Of a DNA stretch of 64,000 nt, positions 37,132 through 45,830 are shown piece after piece. Source of the stretch: Rufibacter glacialis (GTDB lineage: Bacteria; Bacteroidota; Bacteroidia; Cytophagales; Hymenobacteraceae); NCBI RefSeq assembly GCF_008271745.1, contig NZ_VKKZ01000010.1, positions 310,001 to 374,000 of the forward strand, written 5' to 3'. Position 1 is the stretch's first letter, and the number at the start of each line of letters is the position of its first letter. The position numbers were made by a program, and so were the translations under genes. The notes beneath the pieces were generated by a model, which saw only the letters and a list, made by a program, of their open reading frames with translations, did not search any database and was not told the origin of the DNA.

Positions 37132-38268
37132 TCAGACCTTTACCCGAGGCAGTTTGAAACGCATGGTAGTGCCTTCGCCTACGGTGCTTACCACAGCAAT
37201 CACTGATTTATGGGCCTCCACAATGTGCTTGGAAATAGCCAGGCCCAGCCCGGAACCACCCCCCGAGGAATCTTTGGTGCGGCTCTTGTCTATGCGGTAG
37301 AACCGTTCAAAAATGCGGGTAAGGTGCTCCTTGTGGATGCCGGGGCCATCGTCCCGTACGGTGACCACGGTTTTCTTCTTGCCATCATGGAAGGAAAGCC
37401 AGATGTTGCCGTTCTCTGCCCCGTATTTGATGGCGTTGTCAATGAGATTGAGCAGCACCTGCTTGATACGGCCGCGGTCGCCAATGACCTCAAAGGTTTC
37501 TTCAGGGGCGTTGACCAGGTGAATGGTGGTGTTGCGGGTGCGGGCCTTGGCTTCCAGCTGTTCCACGGCCTCGCGGCCCAGGTCGTTCAGGTCAAACTGC
37601 GTTTTCTTCATCTGGATCACGCCTTTCTCCAGTTGGGAGATGGTGATCAGGTCCTGCACCAGGGTGTCTAACCCATCAAGGCTGCGGGCGGCTTTCTGCA
37701 GGAATTTATCGCGCACGCGCTCATCATCAATGGCCCCGTCTATGAGCGTGTGCAGAAAACCCTGGGCGGCGAAAATAGGGGTCTTGAGCTCATGGGAGAC
37801 ATCGGCGAGAAACTCCCGGCGCATGGCTTGCAGGCGTTTGAGCTCCTCAATCTCTTTCTGGTTACGCTCTGCCAGCAGGTAGATCTCGTCTTTGATGCGC
37901 TGCAGCGGGTCTGGGCGGAAGAGGAATTTGCTGCTCATGCGCTTGAACTCCTTGCGTTTGAATTTCTCCAGGCTGCCGTAGATGTTGTTGATTTCCTTGA
38001 AGATCAGGGCCTCATAGGAAAAGTACACCAGCAGAAAACAGGCGGAAAACGTGAGCGCCAGGGCCAGTACCCGTTGCTTGAATTCCAGGTGCGGCGAAAT
38101 AAACAGGTAGACGGTGATAATCAGCGCCACCGTCACCGAGATGATGATGGCAATGGTCTGCGAACTGAGCTTGAGCCCGCTCCTGGGGCTGGCAGCGGCG
38201 GCGGGGACGGGTTTAGTCGGTGTTGAATTTGTAGCCAACGCCTTTGATGGTCTTAATCTGGTCTTCAC
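37132..38268 (-). CDS. PhoR-like sensor histidine kinase
   Basis: Membrane sensor kinase, partner of the PhoB-like regulator just upstream. Two transmembrane helices lie near residues 38-58 and 66-86, with almost no periplasmic loop between. The dimerisation/phosphoacceptor helix has His159 in ADVSHELKTP. The catalytic domain has NLIDNAIKYG, DDGPGIHKEHLTRIFERFYR and GGGSGLGLAISK. The frame opens with a GTG at 38268, 56 bases inside the regulator gene; a TTG at 38238 is an alternative start. The signal sensed is unknown. Confidence 0.9.
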   Translation of the reverse strand: MKTRLRPSKALATNSTPTKPVPAAAASPRSGLKLSSQTIAIIISVTVALIITVYLFISPHLEFKQRVLALALTFSACFLLVYFSYEALIFKEINNIYGSLEKFKRKEFKRMSSKFLFRPDPLQRIKDEIYLLAERNQKEIEELKRLQAMRREFLADVSHELKTPIFAAQGFLHTLIDGAIDDERVRDKFLQKAARSLDGLDTLVQDLITISQLEKGVIQMKKTQFDLNDLGREAVEQLEAKARTRNTTIHLVNAPEETFEVIGDRGRIKQVLLNLIDNAIKYGAENGNIWLSFHDGKKKTVVTVRDDGPGIHKEHLTRIFERFYRIDKSRTKDSSGGGSGLGLAISKHIVEAHKSVIAVVSTVGEGTTMRFKLPRVKV

Positions 38269-38905
38269 CTATTTTCTCGCGTACTTTTCTGATATGGACG
38301 TCCACGGTGCGCGCTATCACGAACACGTCATTCCCCCACACGTTGTTCAGCAGTTCGTCGCGGCTGAATACTTTGTTGGGCGTGGCCGCCAGAAACGCCA
38401 GCAGCTCAAACTCCTTCTTAGGCAAGGTGATTTTCTGCTCTCCTTTGAGCACGTGGAAGCTGGTGCGGTCAATGGTCAATTCGCCTATCTCAATGACCTG
38501 CGTCTGCTCAGGGCTTTGGCTGGTGTCACGGCGTTTGAAGGCGGCCAACCGGCTGATCAGGGCCCGGGGTTTGATGGGTTTCACAATGAAGTCATCGGCG
38601 CCGGCGTCAAAGGCGGCCACCTCAGAGAATTCCTCAGAGCGGGCGGTCAAAAACAGGATGTGGATGTCTTTGAACTTGGGGTTCTCGCGCAGGTGGCGGC
38701 AAGCGGTGATCCCGTCCATCACGGGCATCATGACGTCTAGCAGGATGATGTCTGGCATAAACTTGCGGGCCATGTCAAGGGCCACCTGGCCGTTTTCTGC
38801 GTGGGCCACTTCATAGCCCTCTTTCTCCAGGTTGTACTGCAGCAGTTCCACGATGTCTGGGTCATCGTCTACTACCAGAATCTTGTATTTAGCTGGCGTT
38901 TGCAT
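38213..38905 (-). CDS. PhoB/OmpR-family response regulator
   Basis: DNA-binding regulator controlled by phosphorylation at Asp57 in IILLDVMMPVMDG. The receiver domain (residues about 8-125) has the acidic pair VVDDDP and the conserved Lys in FIVKPIKP. The winged-helix domain (about 135-230) ends VRKVREKIGEDQIKTIKGVGYKF. The histidine kinase gene overlaps its 3' end, so both are made from one transcript. Which genes it controls cannot be told. Confidence 0.93.
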   Translation of the reverse strand: MQTPAKYKILVVDDDPDIVELLQYNLEKEGYEVAHAENGQVALDMARKFMPDIILLDVMMPVMDGITACRHLRENPKFKDIHILFLTARSEEFSEVAAFDAGADDFIVKPIKPRALISRLAAFKRRDTSQSPEQTQVIEIGELTIDRTSFHVLKGEQKITLPKKEFELLAFLAATPNKVFSRDELLNNVWGNDVFVIARTVDVHIRKVREKIGEDQIKTIKGVGYKFNTD

Positions 38906-39008
38906 AGCATGCGGTTTACTTTAAAGAGAAAGACACGGTTGTTTCCTCTCCCCTGGAAACCAGACAGGCTTTGCCGCGAAGGGCAATCACCGGCTCTGAA
39001 TTCCATGT

Positions 39009-39016
39009 CAAAGATA
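39009..39016 (-). promoter_or_regulatory. -7 element (TATCTTTG) for the response regulator operon
   Basis: Exact TAnnTTTG on the minus strand, about 104 bases before the regulator start. No TTG at proper distance. Confidence 0.45.
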
Positions 39017-39116
39017 AGGAATAGTTGCTGGTTGTTTATTTTTAAGTAGTTAGGAGAGCAATAGTAACAATTTGTTAACCTGTAGCCCTTTAAAGTAGGC
39101 TGTCTAAAGTTGTTTT

Positions 39117-39150
39117 TGGCTTGTTCCCGGGAAAAGAGGCCCAAAAAGGG
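39117..39150. repeat. Dispersed palindrome, copy 14 (degenerate)
   Basis: TTGGCTTGTTCCCGG and GAAAAGAGGCCCAAAAAGGG; the right side overlaps the arm of the adjoining terminator. Confidence 0.35.
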
Positions 39151-39192
39151 AAGCACCGCCCAGGTCTTATCCCAGGCGGTGCTTCCCTTTTT
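39143..39192 (-). terminator. Terminator of the DUF3108 gene
   Basis: AAAAAGGGAAGCACCGCC pairs with GGCGGTGCTTCCCTTTTT, 21 bases beyond the gene's stop on the minus strand. A T run follows on that strand. Confidence 0.85.
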
Positions 39193-39212
39193 TATTTTCA
39201 GACGCTACAAGC

Positions 39213-40022
39213 TTATTTCACTACGCTAAGTCTGCTCTGGAGTCCATTGTATTTGTAGAGGTCCACCTTCACGGAGCCCACGAACATCTCCGCCTGAAAC
39301 AGCACCGGCACCTTGTTCTCATCATCAGAGAAATAAACCGAGATGGCGTCTTCGCCGCTGAACAATCTGTTTTTAGGCATTTTGGGTACCAGGCGGTGGG
39401 CACGTATTTTGCCGGCCTTGGTTTCTACCACCACCTTGCCCCGGTAAGTCACGTTCATGTCAAAGACCTCATCGCCCAGGAAGCCCTGCATGCGCACGGT
39501 CTGGCCTGGTTTGAAGTTGTGCAGGTCCAGGGTGCGCAGGTAATAGAACCCACTGATCATGTCCTGGGCATTGTCTGGCACCTTGAATACCTGGTTTTTC
39601 TTGTCGTCGCGGCTGTCGTTCACCACCACGGTGTTCTTGTAGTGGTCAAAGTCAGTGGTTTCTTTGCGGCGGTACTTGCCTTCCTCAATGTTGCGGTGGA
39701 AACGCAGCGGCAGCATGGAGGAGGTGTCTATGTAAGAAGTCCAGGTGTTTCTTATGCGGTGGAAGAAATCAAAGGAGCCCAAGGTCTTGCCGCTGACGGT
39801 GGTCTGGTAGCAGGGCCGGTTATTGATGCGCTGGATATTGGGTGATACATGGATGGTGGCCTCACCGGCGTTGATGACGCCATAGTGCACTTTGTACTGC
39901 AAGACCTCGCCAGGACCAAAAGAGTCATTCTTCACTGTGCGCAGGGTGTCATTAACTGCAAAGCCACTCAAAACCAATCCTAACAGGGGTACTATAAGTA
40001 GTAGTTGATGTTTTACACGCAT
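39213..40022 (-). CDS. DUF3108 domain secreted protein
   Basis: A 269-residue exported protein of DUF3108. A signal peptide (LLLIVPLLGLVLSGFA) precedes a mostly beta-stranded body with the family pattern VLQYKVHYGVINAGEATIHVSPNI and, later, GKVVVETKAGKIRAHRLVPKMP. Many members lie in the periplasm with a lipocalin-like or LolA/B-like fold; the function is unknown. It stands alone between the two-component pair and recA. Confidence 0.78.
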   Translation of the reverse strand: MRVKHQLLLIVPLLGLVLSGFAVNDTLRTVKNDSFGPGEVLQYKVHYGVINAGEATIHVSPNIQRINNRPCYQTTVSGKTLGSFDFFHRIRNTWTSYIDTSSMLPLRFHRNIEEGKYRRKETTDFDHYKNTVVVNDSRDDKKNQVFKVPDNAQDMISGFYYLRTLDLHNFKPGQTVRMQGFLGDEVFDMNVTYRGKVVVETKAGKIRAHRLVPKMPKNRLFSGEDAISVYFSDDENKVPVLFQAEMFVGSVKVDLYKYNGLQSRLSVVK

Positions 40023-40129
40023 AAGCCAATGTTTCCAGTATACCTGAGGCTATTCAAATGTCGTACCAATTCCCTGCCGGGGTAGGAGGTAGCCAAAGTT
40101 ATAGATTTTCAGGTGGAACTCAACGTAAA

Positions 40130-40161
40130 CAGAAACGGCACCTGAAAAGGTGCCGTTTCTG
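40130..40161 (-). terminator. Terminator after recA
   Basis: CAGAAACGGCACC pairs with GGTGCCGTTTCTG around TGAAAA, 17 bases beyond the recA stop. The T tract is short. Confidence 0.7.
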
Positions 40162-40177
40162 GAAAAATAGATGATAA

Positions 40178-41218
40178 TTACTCAGCCGAGGTGTCTTCTA
40201 AAGCAGCGGCCACTTTCTCTGGCTCACCCTTCACAATGTCCCGGATCTTGTTCTCGATCTCCTGCATCAGTTCCTCGTTATCCAGCAGGAACTGCTTCAC
40301 GGCGTCGCGGCCCTGGCCTAAGCGGTCACCGCTGTAAGAGAACCAGGAACCGGATTTCTGTACCACGCCCAGTTCTACCCCAAGGTCTAGGATCTCGCCT
40401 ACCTTAGAGATACCCTCGCCGTACATGATGTCAAACTCCACTACTTTGAACGGAGGCGCCACCTTGTTTTTCACCACTTTCACTTTGGTGCGGTTACCGG
40501 TAATGCTGTCTGGTCCTTCTTTGATCTGCCCAATACGGCGGATGTCCAGACGAACCGAGGCGTAGAATTTAAGGGCGTTACCACCGGTAGTGGTCTCCGG
40601 GTTCCCGAACATCACCCCGATCTTCTCCCGCAACTGGTTGATGAAGATACACAAGCAACCGGTTTTGTTGATGGTACCGGTCAGCTTACGCAGGGCCTGA
40701 GACATCAAGCGGGCCTGAAGGCCCATTTTGCTGTCACCCATGTCGCCTTCCAGTTCACCTTTAGGTACCAGGGCGGCCACGGAGTCAATCACAATAATAT
40801 CAATGGCACCGGAGCTGATCAGATGATCTGCGATTTCAAGCGCCTGCTCGCCGTTGTCTGGCTGCGCAATCAAAAGGTTTTCTGTGTCAATGCCCAGCTT
40901 CTCAGCATAGGACTTGTCAAAAGCGTGCTCCGCGTCAATGAAAGCGGCAATCCCGCCTTTTTTCTGCGCTTCGGCAATGCAGTGCATGGTGAGTGTGGTC
41001 TTACCGGAAGACTCCGGTCCATAGATCTCCACCACTCTGCCGCGCGGAAGACCTCCAATGCCCAACGCGATGTCCAGGCCAAGGGAGCCGGTAGAAATAG
41101 CCGGCACGTCCACCACCTGGGTATCGTTCAGCTTCATAACCGTACCTTTTCCGTAGGTTTTGTCCAGCTTGTCAATGGTGAGTTGGAGCGCTTTCAGTTT
41201 TTCGGTGTTTACACTCAT
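40178..41218 (-). CDS. recA: Recombinase RecA
   Basis: ATP-dependent strand-exchange protein and LexA/SOS coprotease. The Walker [10 protein letters not shown] is at residues 67-75; the LexA-type loop region and DNA-binding L2 region ([28 protein letters not shown]) are present. Its 346 residues are standard. No LexA-box-like sequence was recognised upstream. Monocistronic. Confidence 0.98.
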   Translation of the reverse strand: MSVNTEKLKALQLTIDKLDKTYGKGTVMKLNDTQVVDVPAISTGSLGLDIALGIGGLPRGRVVEIYGPESSGKTTLTMHCIAEAQKKGGIAAFIDAEHAFDKSYAEKLGIDTENLLIAQPDNGEQALEIADHLISSGAIDIIVIDSVAALVPKGELEGDMGDSKMGLQARLMSQALRKLTGTINKTGCLCIFINQLREKIGVMFGNPETTTGGNALKFYASVRLDIRRIGQIKEGPDSITGNRTKVKVVKNKVAPPFKVVEFDIMYGEGISKVGEILDLGVELGVVQKSGSWFSYSGDRLGQGRDAVKQFLLDNEELMQEIENKIRDIVKGEPEKVAAALEDTSAE

Positions 41219-41776
41219 GTCTGTGTTTTCTTTGCTTAATTATTTGTTGAATTTACAACTTCCTGAGCCAATCTGCAAACGCTTGCCGCGGCGTTTCAGC
41301 TGCTTTCCAGACTCATTCCGGAGGCGTATTGAAGAAACACCCAAAGTACCGGATTTGTGCCCTCATTTACTATTTTATTTAGTTTTATTTTCTTAAATAA
41401 TGCTAGTAAAAATAGCAAGCAGGTAGGTGTTTGAAAACCAGGGTTTTCTAGGTTCGGCCTCCTTTGGTGGTCTGGTTCTTTCCTTTTCCTGCAACAACTA
41501 TTCCTGCTTTTAAGTTACAGTCCTTGCCAGGTATTTGCCTGAAAAAAGCCACCAGCAGCACTTCTCTTGAAGACCAGAGTTGACCCAGGCCAAAAACCAG
41601 GCTAGGCCCTTAGCCGTTCCTGGCCGGGCAGGAGGAAGGGGCATTCTTTTTTATTGCCGTTTTCGCCTATCTTTCGCTTTGGCGGCAGAAAGAGAACTGA
41701 GATGCTCCTTCCTCGTTGTTGTTAGCACATGGTGGCTGCCTGGCCTTTGTTCCCTCCTTAAGGATTGAGATTGTTT
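41219..41776. other. 558-base divergent gap between recA and the outer-membrane gene
   Basis: No gene is supported on either strand. Near-match promoter elements are present (TATCTTTC at 41668-41675). No strong hairpin. Confidence 0.45.
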
Positions 41777-42946
41777 ATGTTAAGAAAGTGGCTTTTAGTG
41801 GCAGTAGCAGCCTTGGCGGCGGGATCAGGTGCCTGGGCGCAGGTGAACAACCAAGCCCTTGAATTCAGGCGGCCGGTAAAGCCGGGGCAGGCCGGGGAGC
41901 TGCAACTGGGCCTTAATGCCTTTGGGTACCAGAAGAACAACGAGTACTTCAATGACATCGCCGAAGGTTATACCCTGTTTGGCTACCACCTGAACCCGCG
42001 GCTCATCTATTTCCCCACAGACAAGGTCAGGATAGACGCCGGCGCCCAGGTGCAGAAAGACTTCGGGACCCGCAGTTACTCACTGGTGCAACCTACGTTT
42101 ACCATCCGTTATGAGGAAAACGGCATGGCCCTGCTGTTCGGGACCCTGGAAGGAAACGTGAACCACGGCTATATTGAGCCCCTCTATGACTTTGAGCGCG
42201 TGATCACGAACCGCCTGGAAAACGGCCTCCAGTTCCTGCTGGACAAACCCGGGGCCAAGCTGGACGTCTGGATTGACTGGCAGCGCTACATCCGGCGCCT
42301 GGACCCGTTCCAAGAGGAAGTGGCCGGCGGCGCCTCTGCCGAATTGACGCTTTACCGCACACCCGTTTCTATGGACTTTCCGGAAAACAAGCCCCAAACC
42401 GAAACCTATATTGGGGTACCGCTGCAATTCACGGCCCAGCACCGGGGCGGGCAGATTGATGACACCCAGTTACCCCTGGTGACCTTATCCAACGTGGCGG
42501 CGGGCCTGGTCATCAGGAAGACCTACAACAGAAACGTGTTGAAAGCCCTGCATTTTCAGCCGTACGTGGTGGGCTGGAAAGACTTCTCCAACACCAAGGC
42601 CCAGCCCTTTACCCAGGGCGGCGGTTTGTACCTGAACGCAGGCATAGACACCAAATACCAGAACGTGATGCTGAGCTACTGGCGTGGCAGCGGGTATTAC
42701 TCAGAGTTAGGGGGGCGGCTGTTCCCCTCGGTTTCCTCTAATTTCAAGACGCCAGGGTACACGCAGAAAAACCGGCAGGTACTCATTCTACGCTTTCTGC
42801 ATGACCTGGAGCTGACGCAGGGCCTTTCCCTGACCCTTCGTCTGGAGCCGTACCTTGACCTGGATTTCCCCAAACTGGAATTCTCCAACAGCCTGCACCT
42901 GAACTTCAACTCAGACTTCTTCCTGACCCGCCTTAAAAAGAGATAA
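41777..42946 (+). CDS. Predicted outer-membrane beta-barrel protein, unknown function
   Basis: A 389-residue secreted protein. The signal peptide is MLRKWLLVAVAALAAGSGAWAQ. The rest alternates short polar loops with strands rich in aromatic residues at their ends, for example AELQLGLNAFGYQKNNEYF and VMLSYWRGSGYYSELGG, and it ends with a strand in SLHLNFNSDFFLTR. That is the look of an outer-membrane barrel, but no named porin family is recognised. The ATG at 41777 is used; a TTG 12 bases earlier is possible. Confidence 0.65.
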   Translation: MLRKWLLVAVAALAAGSGAWAQVNNQALEFRRPVKPGQAGELQLGLNAFGYQKNNEYFNDIAEGYTLFGYHLNPRLIYFPTDKVRIDAGAQVQKDFGTRSYSLVQPTFTIRYEENGMALLFGTLEGNVNHGYIEPLYDFERVITNRLENGLQFLLDKPGAKLDVWIDWQRYIRRLDPFQEEVAGGASAELTLYRTPVSMDFPENKPQTETYIGVPLQFTAQHRGGQIDDTQLPLVTLSNVAAGLVIRKTYNRNVLKALHFQPYVVGWKDFSNTKAQPFTQGGGLYLNAGIDTKYQNVMLSYWRGSGYYSELGGRLFPSVSSNFKTPGYTQKNRQVLILRFLHDLELTQGLSLTLRLEPYLDLDFPKLEFSNSLHLNFNSDFFLTRLKKR

Positions 42947-42950
42947 AACC

Positions 42951-42987
42951 GGATTTTAAGCCATTTTTGCCAAACAGGCGCTAAACC
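42951..42987. repeat. Dispersed palindrome, copy 15
   Basis: GGATTTTAAGCC and AAACAGGCGCTAAACCC between the convergent outer-membrane and acetyltransferase genes, starting 5 bases after the first stop. Confidence 0.5.
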
Positions 42988-42995
42988 CAAGGGTC

Positions 42996-43580
42996 TTAGG
43001 AGGCATCTTCTTTCTTAAGCTGGTACACATGGATGGGCCGGGGCTGAGCTTCTTCACTCTCGGCCTGGGTGGGGGTATAGGTTTTCAGGAGGCGGAAGCC
43101 GCAGCGCTCGGCCACCCGCTGGCTGCGCTCATTCCCCTGGGCGCAGCGTAAGTTCACGCATTCCATCCGGAGCACGTCAAAGGCATAGTGGACCATGGCT
43201 TTGAGGGCCTCGGTCACGTAGCCCTGGCCTTCCGCCTCGGCGCTCAGGTAATACCCCACCTCAGAGAAGGGTTTGCCCCGGGCCAAGCGGCGCAGCGTGA
43301 TATCGCCAATATAGTCGCCGGCTTCTTTGCGCCAGATCCCAAACGAATACAAGTCACCCGCCCGGTGCTGGGAGATGAACACCTTGATCCGGGCCTGGGC
43401 ATCACGCACGGTCACCACCGCAGACGTGCGGTCTGGGAAGTCGGGGAGCAGGCGTTCCCGGTTCTGGTGGAGGAGCTGCCAGAAGTCAAGCGCCATTTCT
43501 GGGGTGTAAGGCAGTATCCGAAGCCTCTTGGTGGAAAGCTCTATGCTGGTGACAGGATAAGAGGAGGGCGGTGCGGGCAT
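42996..43580 (-). CDS. GNAT family N-acetyltransferase (RimJ-like)
   Basis: A 194-residue acetyl-CoA-dependent N-acetyltransferase. The pattern STKRLRILPYTPEMALDFWQLL, the cofactor loop region EGQGYVTEALKAMVHYAF and NERSQRVAERCGFRLLKTY is that of RimJ/RimL-type enzymes that modify ribosomal or other N-termini. No particular substrate can be assigned. It is monocistronic and convergent with the preceding gene. Confidence 0.85.
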   Translation of the reverse strand: MPAPPSSYPVTSIELSTKRLRILPYTPEMALDFWQLLHQNRERLLPDFPDRTSAVVTVRDAQARIKVFISQHRAGDLYSFGIWRKEAGDYIGDITLRRLARGKPFSEVGYYLSAEAEGQGYVTEALKAMVHYAFDVLRMECVNLRCAQGNERSQRVAERCGFRLLKTYTPTQAESEEAQPRPIHVYQLKKEDAS

Positions 43581-43949
43581 AGACGGTGAAATGGTCTTAG
43601 CAGGTTGTACGAGGCTGGATGGGCACGGATAGCAAAAAGATACAAAATTGTCAGCCAGGTTCCTCTCCCTGCTTTCTGCGGAAGAAGGTCTTGACAGACG
43701 TCTGTGGAAAGAAACTTAGGTAAGCCCAAAGACTAGTCTGCAGTGCATTCCCGCCGGGTGAAAGGAAAGGAGGCATCATGGGCGCACCAGAAGCCGTACA
43801 TAGGGAATTCCCGCAGGTTGGTTTCATCATCAAGCCAATAAGCGACCTTTTCACCAGGGCTCCTGGAGTCTTCTGGTGGCTGGTTGGCTTGGGGCTACGC
43901 AGGAAAATCGCCTACGGGAAGTTCGTTTTTACCTCGTTTTCAGAAAACC
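43581..43949. other. 369-base divergent intergenic region
   Basis: No gene supported. On the minus strand a TATCTTTT lies at about 43634-43641, a near-match -7 element for the acetyltransferase. Confidence 0.4.
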
Positions 43950-44840
43950 ATGCGCAATAAAAGCATTGGACAGTCATTGCAGGAGTACGGGCGGGGCGTG
44001 ATTGGCGGCCTGCTGTTCAGCCTGCCCCTGCTGTATACCATGGAAGTGTGGTGGACCAGCTTTCAGGTGTCTCCGTGGCTTTTGATTCTCTACATCGTGG
44101 TGACGGCGGTCCTGCTTCTGGGGTATAACACCTATGCCGGCCTGCGCTCCAGTGCCTCCTGGAAAGAGATAGCCGTAGACTCTGTAGAGGAGATGGGGCT
44201 TGGGCTGGTGCTGGCGTTCCTGTTTCTCTGGTTGCTGGGCGTGGTACAGGTGTATGACATGTCGCTGGAGCGCATCATCTACATGACCGTGATAGAAGCC
44301 ATGCCGGTAGCCATTGGGGTTTCCATAGGCACTGCCCAGTTGGGCACCTCTGGCGAAGACGAGGAAGAAGACGAGGCCGAGGAGAAAGACCCTGAAGACA
44401 GCATGCTGCCCACCCAGAACCAGGGCCAGGCTTCTACCCTGGAGCAGATCATGTTGGCTACCTGTGCCAGCATGCTGTTTGGGGCCAACATTGCGCCTAC
44501 GGAAGAGGTCATCAAGATCTCGGCAGATGCCAACCCGCTGCAGTTGTTACTGGTCTTCTTTGTCTCGCTGGCCTTGAACGGGGCCATCCTGTTCTATGTG
44601 GGGTTCAGGGGATCTTATGAAACCCCCGCCAACGAAAAGCCTAAATTCCTGGAGGTGGTGTGGGGCCTGAGCCTTACCTATGCTACCGCCTTCTGTACCT
44701 CGGCGGGGGCGTTGTGGTTCTTTGGGCGCTTTGATGGAGTGGGCCTGCAGGTCTGTATTGAGGCCACCGTGGTCTTGGGCATGGTCTCCTCGCTGGGGGC
44801 ATCCGCCGGCCGGTTTTTATTTGACCAGGAATATAAGTAA
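43950..44840 (+). CDS. TIGR02587 family integral membrane protein
   Basis: A 296-residue polytopic membrane protein with about seven hydrophobic segments, matching the TIGR02587 family by its GRGVIGGLLFSLPLLYTMEVWW and NAILFYVGFRG-type segments. In the middle lies a strongly acidic loop (about residues 137-152, EDEEEDEAEEKDPED). Function is unknown. A TIGR02588 protein follows 6 bases downstream, the pairing that defines the two families. The ATG at 43950 begins the conserved part. Confidence 0.85.
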   Translation: MRNKSIGQSLQEYGRGVIGGLLFSLPLLYTMEVWWTSFQVSPWLLILYIVVTAVLLLGYNTYAGLRSSASWKEIAVDSVEEMGLGLVLAFLFLWLLGVVQVYDMSLERIIYMTVIEAMPVAIGVSIGTAQLGTSGEDEEEDEAEEKDPEDSMLPTQNQGQASTLEQIMLATCASMLFGANIAPTEEVIKISADANPLQLLLVFFVSLALNGAILFYVGFRGSYETPANEKPKFLEVVWGLSLTYATAFCTSAGALWFFGRFDGVGLQVCIEATVVLGMVSSLGASAGRFLFDQEYK

Positions 44841-44846
44841 ACGGCT

Positions 44847-45224
44847 ATGAAGAAGAATCCGCTGGAGTGGTTTGTGTTTGGTCTGAGTGTGGTGCTGATT
44901 CTGGCGCTGCTGGGGTACCTGGGAGTGAAAGCCTTCCATTACCAGCATACGCCGCCTGATCTGCACGTGGAGATCTTTCCGGAGAAGGGCCGGCCCCAGC
45001 AGAACATCCACCGGGTGGAGCTAACGAACCGGGGCGAACAGACCGCCGAGAACGTACTGGTAGAGATCACGCTGTTTCACCAGGGCCAGGAGATAGACAA
45101 AGCCGAGGTGAGTTTCCCCATTGCCCCCAAAGAAAGCAGACAGGAAGCCTGGATCACGTTCAAAAAACCGAAACAGGCAGACCAGAAAATGCAGGTGCAT
45201 GTGTTAGGGTACAACAAACCTTAG
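44847..45224 (+). CDS. TIGR02588 family membrane-anchored protein
   Basis: A 125-residue protein with one N-terminal transmembrane helix (EWFVFGLSVVLILALLGYLGV) and an extracytoplasmic beta-rich domain (VEIFPEKGRPQQNIHRVELTNRGEQTAENVLVEI). It lies 6 bases after the TIGR02587 gene, so both should be made together and may form one membrane complex. The role is unknown. The stop codon is inside the arm of the downstream terminator. Confidence 0.85.
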   Translation: MKKNPLEWFVFGLSVVLILALLGYLGVKAFHYQHTPPDLHVEIFPEKGRPQQNIHRVELTNRGEQTAENVLVEITLFHQGQEIDKAEVSFPIAPKESRQEAWITFKKPKQADQKMQVHVLGYNKP

Positions 45225-45275
45225 CCAGGCAAAAGGCAGGTACCCGTTAGTGGAGCACCTGCCTTTTGTCTGGCT
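45223..45275. terminator. Bidirectional terminator between convergent genes
   Basis: AGCCAGGCAAAAGGCAGGT pairs with ACCTGCCTTTTGTCTGGCT with one mismatch. The stem begins within the upstream stop codon. Confidence 0.75.
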
Positions 45276-45314
45276 AGCCTGTGGCAGGAGGCCTCTCCTG
45301 CCGGATTCTAGGGG

Positions 45315-45752
45315 TTATTTATTGGATTCGTTCAGGAACGGGTAGTTGTACTGCATGGGGCTCCCCAGTTGCTGCAGACGCGCAATCACTTCCATGGAGT
45401 GGGCAATCTCATTGAAATACTCTAAGCGTCTGATCAACTGCTCTTTCATTAAAACCGTGCCCTCTGGGGTGCGGAGGTAGGTGCGCTTGTCGTCCAGTAT
45501 CTGGTGCATCACGTCAGACACGCGCTTGCCCTGCTGCAGGTATACCTCGTGGAACTCCACCAGCGCGTCAAACCCTTCTTTGGTGACTTTGCAGGGAAAC
45601 CCGGCGTTGGTCAGGACATCACACAAAAGATTCAACTCCAGAGGCATAGAGATGTGGTACGGCGTAGTGCGTACGTCCAGGCCTCTCTTAATGTAGGAGA
45701 AGATGGTTTCAAGGTTGTTTTCAAAGCGTTCGTAAAGAGCTGCTGCTTCCAT
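45315..45752 (-). CDS. Hypothetical cytosolic protein, mostly helical
   Basis: A 145-residue protein that I do not recognise. It begins MEAAALYERFENNLETIFSYIKRGLDVRTTPYHISMP and is helix-rich throughout, with no signal peptide or metal motif. The ATG at 45752 is used: an in-frame TTG ten codons earlier would remove the leader of a fairly good promoter at 45780. Neighbours are unrelated and no operon is evident. Confidence 0.6.
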   Translation of the reverse strand: MEAAALYERFENNLETIFSYIKRGLDVRTTPYHISMPLELNLLCDVLTNAGFPCKVTKEGFDALVEFHEVYLQQGKRVSDVMHQILDDKRTYLRTPEGTVLMKEQLIRRLEYFNEIAHSMEVIARLQQLGSPMQYNYPFLNESNK

Positions 45753-45779
45753 GCGGATGTGGTTTAAGGGAATCAGGGG

Positions 45780-45787
45780 CAAAAGTA
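45780..45787 (-). promoter_or_regulatory. -7 element (TACTTTTG) for the helical protein gene
   Basis: Exact TAnnTTTG on the minus strand, 27 bases before the ATG at 45752. No TTG at the right distance. Confidence 0.5.
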
Positions 45788-45830
45788 CACAATGCGTTAC
45801 TCTTTTTCACCACCTGGTGTTGCCTGCGCG

